From Protula sp. h YS-2021 (taxonomy: Eukaryota > Annelida > Polychaeta > Sabellida > Serpulidae), in contig OX457031.1 of assembly GCA_949752745.1 (NCBI GenBank), positions 21,386,199 to 21,450,198 of the forward strand: 64,000 bases of DNA, read 5' to 3'. Position numbers and translations under genes: made by a program. A model generated the notes under the pieces. The model did no database searches. It was not told where the DNA came from and saw only the letters and a program-made list of their open reading frames with translations. Positions 29,001-38,800 of the stretch are shown here, piece by piece. Position 1 is the first letter of the stretch, and the number at the start of each line of letters is the position of its first letter.

Positions 29001-29492
29001 GAGTAGTGAGGGGCTTGGTAGGGGGGGGTGAGGCCTTCTCGATAATCCACGTGCGGGCTGATGGAGGGGCTTAGGCATTTCTCAATTGAGTTTTAGATCA
29101 TGTTTTTCGCAATATCACTCCAAATTAAAGAGAAAACGCCCCCCCCCCCCCCTCAAAAAAAAAAAAAAAAAAAAGAAAAAATCAAGAGTAACTTTAAAAC
29201 TTTTCCGTCGTTTACTTATCGACCGTTTAACTGTGATTTATGAAGCGGTGAGACATCGTGTTTGGTGGCCAGTTGTAGCATCGTGTCACAGCGAGAAGTC
29301 ACGTAGAAGGTGATATTTTAATTTGCAGGTGTGGACACCATCAGGGCCTACATTGACTCCTTCCGGTATGGCTGTCCGCCGCACGCAGGAGGCGGTATAG
29401 GCATGGAGCGCGTCTGCATGCTGTACCTTGGCCTCGATAACATCCGGAAAACATCGCTCTTCCCACGTGACCCGAAACGCCTCACACCATAG
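22968..29492 (+). CDS. DARS1: Aspartyl-tRNA synthetase, cytoplasmic (13 exons seen, start exon missing)
   Basis: This enzyme charges tRNA-Asp with aspartate in the cytosol and in vertebrates is part of the multi-synthetase complex. I assembled thirteen exons: 22968-23058, 23800-23992, 24354-24456, 24730-24832, 25056-25136, 25568-25732, 26199-26314, 26972-27138, 27554-27622, 27898-28018, 28391-28471, 28887-28998 and 29329-29492. The protein has a Lys-rich N-terminal extension, an OB-fold anticodon-binding domain ([14 protein letters not shown]), and class II motif 2 ([15 protein letters not shown]) and motif 3 (GGGIGMERV), ending PRDPKRLTP. About 521 residues are visible; human DARS1 has about 500. 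Splice phases all agree except that exon 6 is one base short, which breaks the frame inside motif 1. The initiator exon is not identified and must lie upstream of the Gypsy fragment or outside the window. Confidence 0.93.
23800..23992 (+). CDS. DARS1: DARS1 exon: start of the anticodon-binding OB fold
   Basis: Acceptor ttcatgcag, donor aaaggtaacc. It encodes an acidic/Ser linker, then a [11 protein letters not shown] segment and [13 protein letters not shown], the first strands of the OB fold. Phase 0 in, phase 1 out. Confidence 0.92.
24354..24456 (+). CDS. DARS1: DARS1 exon: OB fold, CFFVLRQQ segment
   Basis: Acceptor atatttag, donor gagagtaagt. It encodes [20 protein letters not shown], closely matching the conserved OB-fold core of animal AspRS. 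Phase 1 in, phase 2 out. Confidence 0.92.
24730..24832 (+). CDS. DARS1: DARS1 exon: OB fold, [10 protein letters not shown] segment
   Basis: Acceptor gctttttag, donor cacaggtata. It encodes [17 protein letters not shown] and [12 protein letters not shown]. Phase 2 in, phase 0 out. Confidence 0.92.
25056..25136 (+). CDS. DARS1: DARS1 exon: end of OB fold and hinge
   Basis: Acceptor tgtttgcag, donor ccgaggtgagc. It encodes [20 protein letters not shown] and an acidic tail leading to the catalytic domain. Exactly 27 codons, phase 0 at both ends. Confidence 0.9.
25568..25732 (+). CDS. DARS1: DARS1 exon with a one-base deficit in motif 1
   Basis: Acceptor caatacag, donor tctcaggtttg. It starts [20 protein letters not shown] in frame. 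After TKM the frame reads into a stop, but sequence one frame over continues [11 protein letters not shown] to the donor. One base is missing around 25696-25698, next to a GG, where conserved AspRS has a Gly codon. With that base the outgoing phase (1) would match the next exon. It could be a sequence or assembly error or a real null allele. Confidence 0.9.
25972..26003. repeat. 32-base poly-G tract in a DARS1 intron
   Basis: An uninterrupted G run on the coding strand of the intron before the [11 protein letters not shown] exon. It is long enough to form G-quadruplex structures in DNA or pre-mRNA and is prone to length errors in sequencing. Confidence 0.9.
26199..26314 (+). CDS. DARS1: DARS1 exon: catalytic core, [11 protein letters not shown]
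   Basis: Acceptor tttgttgcag, donor caaggtaacg. It encodes [14 protein letters not shown] and [19 protein letters not shown], a hallmark aspartate-recognition segment of class IIb synthetases. Phase 1 in, phase 0 out. Confidence 0.95.
26590..26820. repeat. Foldback element of TCGGCAC-type motifs in a DARS1 intron
   Basis: The left arm (about 26597-26705) carries six motifs of the form TCGGYA(C/G/T), such as atttcggcacca. The right arm (about 26725-26815) carries five reverse-complement forms, such as ggtgccgaaat. The arms can pair through much of their length into a stem of about 100 bp. No open frame is supported. Confidence 0.7.
26972..27138 (+). CDS. DARS1: DARS1 exon: class II motif 2
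   Basis: Acceptor attacgcag, donor gagcagtgagt. It encodes [19 protein letters not shown] and [12 protein letters not shown]. The FRAE is motif 2, whose Arg contacts ATP. Phase 0 in, phase 2 out. Confidence 0.95.
27554..27622 (+). CDS. DARS1: DARS1 exon: [10 protein letters not shown] segment
   Basis: Acceptor ctatcaacag, donor caaggtcagt. It encodes [20 protein letters not shown], matching the insertion between motifs 2 and 3 of animal AspRS. Phase 2 at both ends. Confidence 0.92.
27898..28018 (+). CDS. DARS1: DARS1 exon: [13 protein letters not shown] segment
   Basis: Acceptor ggttacag, donor gaaagtacgc. It encodes [20 protein letters not shown] and [15 protein letters not shown], nearly invariant in eukaryotic AspRS. 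Phase 2 in, phase 0 out. Confidence 0.94.
28391..28471 (+). CDS. DARS1: DARS1 exon: [18 protein letters not shown] segment
   Basis: Acceptor gttgagcag, donor cccgtaagt. It encodes [20 protein letters not shown], part of the active-site wall. Exactly 27 codons, phase 0 at both ends. Confidence 0.95.
28887..28998 (+). CDS. DARS1: DARS1 exon: [19 protein letters not shown]
   Basis: Acceptor gtggtttcag, donor catcagtgagt. It encodes [19 protein letters not shown] and the following helix ending HHGI. The conserved RGEEI..GAQR segment lines the aspartyl-adenylate pocket. Phase 0 in, phase 1 out. Confidence 0.95.
29329..29492 (+). CDS. DARS1: DARS1 terminal exon: class II motif 3
   Basis: Acceptor atttgcag. 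It encodes [20 protein letters not shown], then ERV, and ends [10 protein letters not shown] with TAG at 29490-29492. Motif 3's Arg binds ATP. The strong conservation up to the stop argues against an old pseudogene. Confidence 0.95.
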
Positions 29493-32400
29493 GCTCACAC
29501 CTGGAGATCTGTTTCTTAAAGCTGATGCTGAACTATTGTTGTAGGAATTTCTATAGATTGTACAAGACATTTTGATAACCATAATATTGAATGACAAAGC
29601 AATTTGGTATTCAGTTAGTGATTTTAACTCCAATTGAAAAAATACTCCGGTTGATGTAAAATATTCGCGTATACTTGTTACAAATAGAGGGTTGTTGATA
29701 CACTAAACAATGAAGTTCTTTGACCTTAAATCCGAGGTCATAAAAATACTTAACATTTCATGATTGTGGAAAAAATAAATGATAGAGATGTAGTGTTGGG
29801 ATTCTTGTGCATAAATTATAGGATTAACAAAAACTAGATTATACTGTTTTTCATTCAGATAACTTTGTATTGACCGAACTTTAACTAGTGTTTACTTTAA
29901 GGCCTAACTACAGAAACTTATTTTATGCCTGAGTAAGCCGGAGGAGCGTATTGTCCACAGGCGTCGGTGTATCACAATCACTCTGAGAATGTTTTTGAGT
30001 ATTCCACGTTTGAAACGACATAATTTAGTTGCGGGTTTGCGGTTTTTGTACCGCAGGGTATAACAACTGAGACCAAAGGCTATTCAGAATTTATTCTCAG
30101 ATAAAAGGAAGCCATTATGGTACCCGTGTGATTGTGGTTTAGGATGAGAACTAGCAGATCGTCTGCTCTCATCAGGATACTTATTGGATACTACACGAAG
30201 AAATCTGTAAGTGAAATTCATGAACTTGTTGCCTCTGCTTCTGACGGCGCCAATCAGTGTCACGTGACGTATTTATAATTTCAAGAAAAAGAATGTTTAC
30301 AAACCATCTTGTTTACACCAATAATTGCAAGTATTTTTGATAAAAATTTTATTTTTTCATTCTCTGTGCCTGTTTCCATTCGTGGTATTGTTTTTGTTGT
30401 TAACGGTTTTATATATTCGAGAAATATTGATATTTTCGCCGAGATGTTGACCTCTCAATATCCAAAGTTAAAGTGAAAGTGTGCCTTGTTTTGCACCCAG
30501 TTGCAGCTGGGTTTTTCAAAAACTTCAAATAAGCTTTGTCAATAAAATACACAAATGGATGTGGTGTTTAAATGATTGTCACAGCAAATATATAGCGTTA
30601 AACGGTCTGTTACTTTTACTTGGATTTTCAATTGAAAATAAACTCCCGCCCCCCCCCCCCCTGCCATCCCTCTCCTCAAGTCAGTTTTTAATTTTGTAGA
30701 AATATATCTGAAGCAACACGTATGTTTCACTGTTACCGCATTTATATACATCTATTTTTTCGATTTACGTTCTAGATGCGTTCAGTTCATTTCTGTTAAG
30801 TTGAAATATTTCATGGCTTCGTTGTCGCTATGACAAACGTAACAGGAGTGGGGTTGGGGGAAGGCCTTGGGGGAGGGGGGGGGGGGGCAAGGGTTTGAAA
30901 ACCGAACTCTAGTCCATAAAAATAATTGGTATGCCCTATTGGCAGATATTGCTTTTTAATTAATTCAAAGGTCACTTTGGAATACATTACCGAGGCATAT
31001 TAAGTCGAGACCAACAATTCAAAATTGAAGTAAGCCGTCACTAGTGGTTATTAAAGTGACGCCAATTGGTCGGTTCTGATGGTACCGGAGGTTAATTTGT
31101 GGCGAATGTTTTAGATCAGAAGTGAGAGCGTCTCGAACGGAAGTGGCGGTTCTAAAAAAAAAAAAAAACGATAGCTTTGTCCGCATCATGTCGCCAGTAG
31201 AACACACGGAATATTGCTAAGCGAATGGAAAAGACTGACTAAAGATGAGTCATAAAAAATACAAAGAAGTGTATTCCCGTTTAAAATTTTATTTCATGCA
31301 ACAATGTAATGCTGTCAATATTTGCCAGAAAGAGTAAAACTGACCACTTAGACCGCGGACTCGATGTACTTTATTTCAGACTCAACTACAATCAATAATA
31401 CACACTCAACACTAAGACTTCAAGCAAACGGTTTTAAAGCTTCTACGTAAAACGGTATAAAATGTCTGGAAACTTACATCACAATCGCGGCATCACAACA
31501 ACCTGCGATGACTTATGTAAATGCTATAATCTGATTGGTCAATCAGTCAATAATCTTTCCAAGTTTATCTGAACGCATATGAAAATACGAACAGCTAATA
31601 CATTTATTTGTAATCAAACTGCCAGTGAAGTCACATAGCAAAGCATATGTTGATTCATTTCGAGTCATGAAGACAGTATTGAGCAGTTACGAAAATGTTG
31701 ACCTAAAGTTGCGCTTTAGTTGCGACCAAAAGCATCGTCTAACGGCGTTGCTTACCCAATGTCTGTTCAACGTTGTGTCAAAGACGTTGGTTAGGCGTTG
31801 ATCTGTGGTTGCGACCAATCACAACCAAAGCAAAACCAGATTTCATGTTGTGGTTAGGTCGGATCGATGCCGCAACCTCAAATCGATTTTGGATCGACCT
31901 TAGAATATTTGCCGGGATGAAAATGTGATTTTACGACAATAAACGTCAGTTACACTCTATATATATCAAGACTGAACACAGTGGAATGGACTCACAGCCG
32001 GCAGTGCTTTATATAGTCCAAGAGAAAAAAAAATCCTAAATTCTCATTTACTTCAAACATTCATACATTCAAATAATAACAACAAATTCTTTGGGTTAAA
32101 TACACTGAACAAGGCTGGTGACTTCTTTCTCCATACATTTATACTGTAATTGGTTTTCAATGACACGAATCCTCGCTGCATAAAAAATATATGTTAGAGA
32201 TATCGAACAAGGAAATCCACATAATTTATAATACTTATAAATAATGAGCTTGTGGCAGTTTCGACTCCGCACTGATTTATCGAGATTCGAGTTATTAAAT
32301 ACAAAACATACAAACTAACTGAAAATTGTAAAAAGATCTCAAAATATAACCGTTTAAAAATATAAGAAGTATAACAAAATGAAATACACAGATAATAACA

Positions 32401-32641
32401 CCTGTTTAAAAATATAACATACATAACTAAATACCAGAAAGGATCCGGCAAATTCGGATGACAGTGGTTAAGCTGTTTATCGCTGTACGGTTCACAATAC
32501 AATATTTCACCACCTTTTCTAGACGAAAAAAAAAAAAATAAAAAATAAGCAGACCTTGTATCCGAACTCTTATAAAACCACGGGTTTGTTAATACTGCAA
32601 CCCTACTCCCTCCAAACTCCTGTTCATTGATCTTATGAAGC
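29493..32641. other. Intergenic region between convergent stop codons
   Basis: Contains the 3' UTRs of both genes. Poly-C at 30649-30661, poly-G at 30875-30887, and a patch near 31690-31920 with repeated gttgcgaccaa motifs that suggest an old repeat. Reverse-strand AATAAA signals for the KAP gene appear near 31289 and 31370-31375. No other gene seen. Confidence 0.5.
29774..29779 (+). promoter_or_regulatory. Candidate DARS1 polyadenylation signal
   Basis: AATAAA about 280 bp after the DARS1 stop codon, inside an A-rich segment. It is a plausible 3' end, but other signals could be used. Confidence 0.45.
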
Positions 32642-32857
32642 TCATTCAGTTTGCTTTTCATTTTCTTGCTTGTTATTTTTCCGGTCGTCTAATTCTGCCA
32701 GACCTTGTTCCACGATGGATTCGATGTTCGTGTCATGGTTGACGGCATAGCGAATGTATTTCTTGAGGTGAGAAAAACGCAACCTGTAGGTGTCGATAAA
32801 CACGTTGAAAAGCTCTGGGTCCCAGTCATACGATAGGAACTTCTTCCACTCATCAAC
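32642..32857 (-). CDS. KAP gene exon 12: C-terminus
   Basis: Acceptor TGTGTTTTAG. It encodes VDEWKKFLSYDWDPELFNVF, a typical KAP C-terminal block, then a charged tail ending EKQTE and TGA at 32642-32644. A nested Helentron-like element fills most of the intron upstream. Confidence 0.9.
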   Translation of the reverse strand, partial: VDEWKKFLSYDWDPELFNVFIDTYRLRFSHLKKYIRYAVNHDTNIESIVEQGLAELDDRKNNKQENEKQTE

Positions 32858-35800
32858 CTAAAACACAAAGCAAGCCTTGTTTCTCTAGGTCTTGAAATAA
32901 ATACACAGAACGCGTTGTGCATGACATGTTCTAACTATCAAATGATATAAATAGACTGGTCCACACCAGTCTATTAAAATAAAAATGGATGGCATCCATT
33001 CAAAATTTTCGAAAGTATTTTAATAATCAGGGTGGAACGCATAATCATGTGGAATGCCTACCAAGACATCTAAAACTTGAAATGAGTTCAAAAGATGTTG
33101 TGTGTATGCCATACCCTACCGAACCAATTCCACCGTCCACTCCGTTTAACTTTGTTTATTGCCATTAAAAGCAGTAGTAACACAACGAAAATGTATTGAA
33201 TTAAAAAACCTCCCTCCATATTTAAACTGAAATAAAAAAGGCAAAAGAAATCTTTCCCTAATTATGAAGTCGTTCCCGAAATAAAAAACCCAGCTGAGAT
33301 AAAGGAAGAAGCACAGCTTGCGACTACAATGATGAGAACTAGAAGCTCATTACGCTAGCGAAATGTTAAACACTTGACAAAAATTAAAACGCAAAAATAC
33401 TTCCTTCAATGGGTTATTTCTTGAATAATATATTGCAAACAACACAGCTTGAATACGTCATATAAGCCGAGTAGTGTTTGGTTGTTGTTGACTTAAAGTT
33501 TTATTGACTGATCAGGCATACGCCGTGTTATCTATTCACGCAGTGAGAGCTCGCACAAAGCTCAGCAACTGTGTTCTGTGCTCTGCATTAAATGTTACGC
33601 ATTTACTTGCAAAAACTAGATGCTGTCAGAGAGCAGCAATATCCCCCGTGAAACCCTAAATATTACCCCTATGCAATATCTAAGCTAATGGATTACCATT
33701 GACAGGAAACTGGACACCCTTCCTTGAAGTCCACTCCGTTTGCATATATGTCGATTTATGACGATTTTTAAAAGCCTGTCATTTTGTCAATTTTGCTTCG
33801 ATCAAACTGAAACCTTGACGTTGCACATCTTTATACCCTATATGTTGCCTATATGAAATATGAAAGCTGAATTATGCTTCGTTGATATAGAAGTGGTGTC
33901 CACAAAGTCCTATACATGTGCACATATGTCTATTTTCAACGATTTTCAAAAGCCTGTCAATTTGTCAATTTTGCTTCGATCAAACTGAAACCTTAACGTT
34001 GCACATCTTTATACCCTATATTTTGCCTATATGAAATATGAAAGCTGAATTATGCTTCGTTGATATAGAAGTGGTGTCCACAAAGTCCTATACATGTGCA
34101 CATATGTCTATTTTCGACGATTTTCAAAAGCCTGTCAATTTGTCAATTTTGCTTCGATCAAGCTGAAACCTTGACGTTGCACATATTTATACCCTATATT
34201 TTGCCTGTATGAAATATGAAAGCTGAATTATGCTTCGTTGATATAGAAGTGGTGTCCACAAAGTCCTATACATGTGCACATATGTCTATTTTCTACGATT
34301 TTCAAAAGCCTGTCAATTTGTCAATTTTGCTTCGATCAAACTGAAACCTTGACGTTGCACATATTTATACCCTATATTTTGCCTGTCTGAAATATGAAAG
34401 CTGAATTATGCTTCGTTGATATAGAAGTGGTGTCCACAAAGTCCTATACATGTGCACATATGTCTATTTTCGACGATTTTCAAAAGCCTGTCAATTTGTC
34501 AATTTTGCTTCGATCAAACTGAAACCTTGACGTTGCACATCTTTATACCCTATATTTTGCCTGTATGAAATATGAAAGCTGAATTATGCTTCGTTGATAT
34601 AGAAGTGGTGTCCACAAAGTCCTATACATGTGCACATATGTCTATTTTCGACGATTTTCAAAAGCCTGTCAATTTGTCAATTTTGCTTCGATCAAACTGA
34701 AACCTTGACGTTGCACATCTTTATACCCTATATTTTGCCTGTATGAAATATGAAAGCTGAATTATGCTTCGTTGATATAGAAGTGGTGTCCACAAAGTCC
34801 TATACATGTGCACATATGTCTATTTTCGACGATTTTCAAAAGCCTGTCAATTTGTCAATTTTGCTTCGATCAAACTGAAACCTTGACGTTGCACATCTTT
34901 ATACCCTATATTTTGCCTGTATGAAATATGAAAGCTGAATTATGCTTCGTTGATATAGAAGTGGTGTCCACAAAGTCCTATACATGTGCACATATGTCTA
35001 TTTTCGACGATTTTCAAAAGCCTGTCAATTTGTCAATTTTGCTTCGATCAAACTGAAACCTTGACGTTGCACATCTTTATACCCTATATTTTGCCTGTAT
35101 GAAATATGAAAGCTGAATTATGCTTCGTTGATATAGAAGTGGTGTCCACAAAGTCCTATACATGTGCACATATGTCTATTTTCGACGATTTTCAAAAGCC
35201 TGTCAATTTGTCAATTTTGCTTCGATCAAACTGAAACCTTGACGTTGCACATCTTTATACCCTATATTTTGCCTGTATGAAATATGAAAGCTGAATTATG
35301 CTTCGTTGATATAGAAGTGGTGTCCACAAAGTCCTATACATGTGCACATATGTCTATTTTCGACGATTTTCAAAAGCCTGTCAATTTGTCAATTTTGCTT
35401 CGATCAAACTGAAACCTTGACGTTGCACATCTTTATACCCTATATTTTGCCTGTATGAAATATGAAAGCTGAATTATGCTTCGTTGATATAGAAGTGGTG
35501 TCCACAAAGTCCTTAGCTTGAAGAGGGGACGGACGGACGGACGGACGGACAGACGGACGGACGGACGGACGGACGGACGGACGGACAATCTCAAACCTAT
35601 ATCCCTCCGTTTCACGGGGGATAAATACACTCTTTTCACATGGTGTTTTAACAAAGAAAACAAAATCATAGACGAAAATAAAAAAATGACATGCACATAT
35701 TCAGATCAAACTCTTCATAAGTCCCAAGTTTGATGGTCGTAGGGCCCATAGTGCCAGAGAAGAAGAAGACACAAAAAATCGGAAAAACTGTCAAGAAGAA

Positions 35801-38800
35801 AAACAAAGGACGAATTTTGCTCGCACATATTCATATAACCCTTGCAAGCCAAAAGCTTGTCAAGTGTTAATTAACAATGGCCTTACCTCCCGAACAAGTC
35901 CCTTTTTTTTCTTCCATGCCTCTATCAGTTCTTGTTCAGAGATGTCCTCCTCCGTATTGCCTGCTTCTGTTTTCATAACCTTCAGATCACCGATAGTCGC
36001 CGCCACCTCTTTCGATGCCAATGAATTTTGTACATGGTTCATAAAATACTGCAGAAGAAAACTGGTCCTGGAAAATCCATAGACATTATGGTTCTACAAA
36101 CCCCAGAAATCACGGTCTTAAAGCTCATTAAACACTGGTCCTAGAAAACCATAGACAATATGGTTCTACAAGCCCCAGAAATTATGGGCCTCGTTTTCGC
36201 ACAGTTAAAAGGAAAAAAAAGACTTCTAAATCCCTCCTCCCATTGGACAATATGTCACATCGTTGACTGAGTTTTTTTCAACCAATGGAGATTAATACTG
36301 AATAGCTAAAGAAAAACCAGGCAAACCTAGTGGGTAAACAGCATTCGATATTTATAAATACGCGGAATGAAAAAGATAATCTAATACATCAAGCCTTGTT
36401 TCATTTCAGTCTTTGTTTTATATTCAAAAGATGCGCAAATTGTTCCATTTTATCAATAAGGACTAACCGTTTCAATCCTAAAGCACCTCCTCCCAGTCCC
36501 TCCCCCCTTCACCCCCATCCCACCCCCTTCCCCGGTCATGACACCGAACGACCGTATGAACTGACCTGAATGGCCACTGCTCTACCATGACAACAACGAG
36601 CAGCAAGTGGAAGGCATTGCGCTGGCTCAGTTTCTCCTCCCTGTACACACTGAGCGCCAGCAGAATGATGTTACAGATACGCTTCATAGAGCGGGCGTTA
36701 CCGTGCAGTAACTTCAACAGCCGCTCTTCTTTCAACTGACCCTTCACATACCTCACCAATTTGGCTGCAAATTACAAGTAGCGCACAATCACTTTATCGG
36801 TCACATAAAACCGCCAGGAGTGGATACAAGGGGGTAATGAAGGGTTGCAACCCTACCCCCCCCCCCGAACCAAACAAAAAGAGAAAAAAATAGTGTGTTA
36901 AACTTTGTGTTTTCACAAAAAAGTCCCCCCCCCCCCAAAAAAAAAAACAAAAAAAAACAAACAAACAAAACCTAAAATATGTATCCGTCACTGAAGTCAA
37001 CACCAATCAGCGAAAATTCATGAACTTTTTTTTGATGTGCTCGGGTATACCACTCCACGTAGAAAAGAAACCCTCTGCAACCTCTAAGCCAAAACGAGTT
37101 ATGCAACAGACGTACCGGTATTTGCAAGCAATGTTAAAATAATATATAGGCGTCTATATGTCATCTCTAATGTCATGTAATTAAATGGCATGTAATTAAA
37201 TGTCATGTAATTAAATGGCATGTAATTAAATGGCAGCCAGAACATTCGAAATTGGTTTGCGTGCTAGAGTTAGATCAACTGATTTTCGCTTCTTAGAGTA
37301 CAGTTAACTGCACAGTTGAACAAACACCGGAACACTTTACAGCTAATATATCAGTGACCGGACCTGTGCCTAGCTGTTCTTGTGATGATTTCCCGGCTTC
37401 TACATGCAAGCTGAATTCCGCCTCATTTTCATCACCTCCTCTCAAGTCACTGGTTGTTGCATCGCCACCAATCACACCTGGGAATAGAACACTCACACCA
37501 CTGGGAAAAGGATTTCACTCATACCTGGGAATAGAACACTCACACCACTGGGAAAAGGATTTCACTCATACCTGGGAACAGAACACTCACACCACTGGGA
37601 AAAGGATTTCACTGATACCTGGGAACACAACACTCACACCACTGGGAAAAGGATTTCACTCATATCTGGGAATAGAACACTCACACCACTGGGAAAAGGA
37701 TTTCACTCATACCTGGGAACAGAACACTCACACCAATGGGAAAAGGATTTCACTCATACCTGGGAATAGAACACTCACACCACTGGGAAAAGGATTTCAC
37801 TCATACCTGGGAACAGAACACTCACACCACTGGGAAAAGGATTTCACTCATACCTGGGAATAGAACACTCACACCACTGGGAAAAGGATTTCACTCATAC
37901 CTGGAAACAGAACACTCACACCAATGGGAAAAGGATTTCACTCATTCAAACCAAAGCACTATTGCGAAAAAAGTTGCGAAAAAAGTAAGAAGTTCTTAAC
38001 TTAATTGACAGAATTTCAAAAACGAGTTTTGTCTTTATTCGATACATATTTAACCAGAAGGAACGAGATGATACTTTAAAATAGCATAAAGCGAGGAATT
38101 TAACAGGCATACCTACTGGGTCCCGTGATGGACTTGCGGGCTGCACGTATTTGCCTGACGCTTGCAATTCTGCAAAAGGAAAAAAAAAACGAAATCATTA
38201 CTTTTCACACATCCTTCAAAAGAAAACGAAACTTTTACATTCAGTTGTTTGTGCTATAAATGCGTCTAACGCAAAATTCAGAACATCATCAACGACGACT
38301 CTTCCCCGCCAATATTATACATGTTGAGGACACAGCTGAAAGGCCAATACAGAAGTAAATCGTCGTGGTTGGAATCTACTACTTGTGCTGCCTTTAAAGA
38401 CTAAAAGAAAACAACGAAGGGAATACCAGGACAGTGTTCCTCGTGCGGTGCCTTGTTTCCGCCTACCTTGAATTCTTCTATCTTTCTTTTTCTGAAGAAG
38501 CGTATCCACATAGAGTCGCTTTTCCGCCACGCTCAGGGGAGGCAAGCACAATGGCATGTGGATGATTTTCTTCAGGTACTCGTACCTACAACAACGCCAC
38601 TCTATCCTTCAGAACATGTATTGCTTCTTACGTTTGTTCACATGACCATTCGTGCCATGTGAAAGAATTCAATTTTCATATTTTTACCCTCGAAGGTTAA
38701 AACTTTACTATGAAAAACATCAATTCGTTTTTCATTAAAAGGCTTTTTTTTCCCCTCGAGAGTTCATTGATGACAGAAAAGAGAAAACTGTAGCAGGGAA

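Larger units (their letters stand above)
33616..35624 (+). mobile_element. Inner 'pearl'/Helentron-like element with 178-bp tandem core
   Basis: Five parts in order: a start CTAGATGCTGTC, subterminal TATCCCCCGTGAAAC (33640-33654), ten 178-bp units, a (GGAC)n tract, and a 3' end in which GTTTCACGGGGGATA (35609-35623) is the exact reverse complement of the 5' subterminal block. TATCCCTCCG and CGGGGGATA also form a 3' hairpin. This architecture matches non-autonomous Helentron-like 'pearl' elements described from bivalves. No protein is encoded. Confidence 0.75.
33338..35872 (+). mobile_element. Outer Helentron-like element, long copy (interrupted)
   Basis: Starts ACTAGAAGCTC..GCTAGCG and ends CTTGTCAAGTGTTAATTA. 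Subterminal inverted repeats TTAAACACTTGACAA and TTGTCAAGTGTTAA, and a hairpin near the 3' end (CTTGCAAGC..GCTTGTCAAG). The flanks align with the 0.52-kb copy at 60684-61204, which lacks the middle. The middle here is a second element. Lies in the last intron of the KAP gene. Confidence 0.75.

Noticed and set aside
32194..32661. 155-codon minus frame overlapping the KAP stop
   Set aside because: It is out of frame with exon 12 and lies mainly in the 3' UTR; exon 12 has its own conserved frame and stop.
33726..35512. Possible CRISPR array
   Set aside because: The whole 178-bp period is repeated without unique spacers, in a spliced animal genome.
37354..37999. Plus-strand repeat protein of 169 codons over the 47-bp array
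   Set aside because: The array lies in an intron of the minus-strand KAP gene and all plus frames are open because of the unit's composition. I treat it as non-coding.
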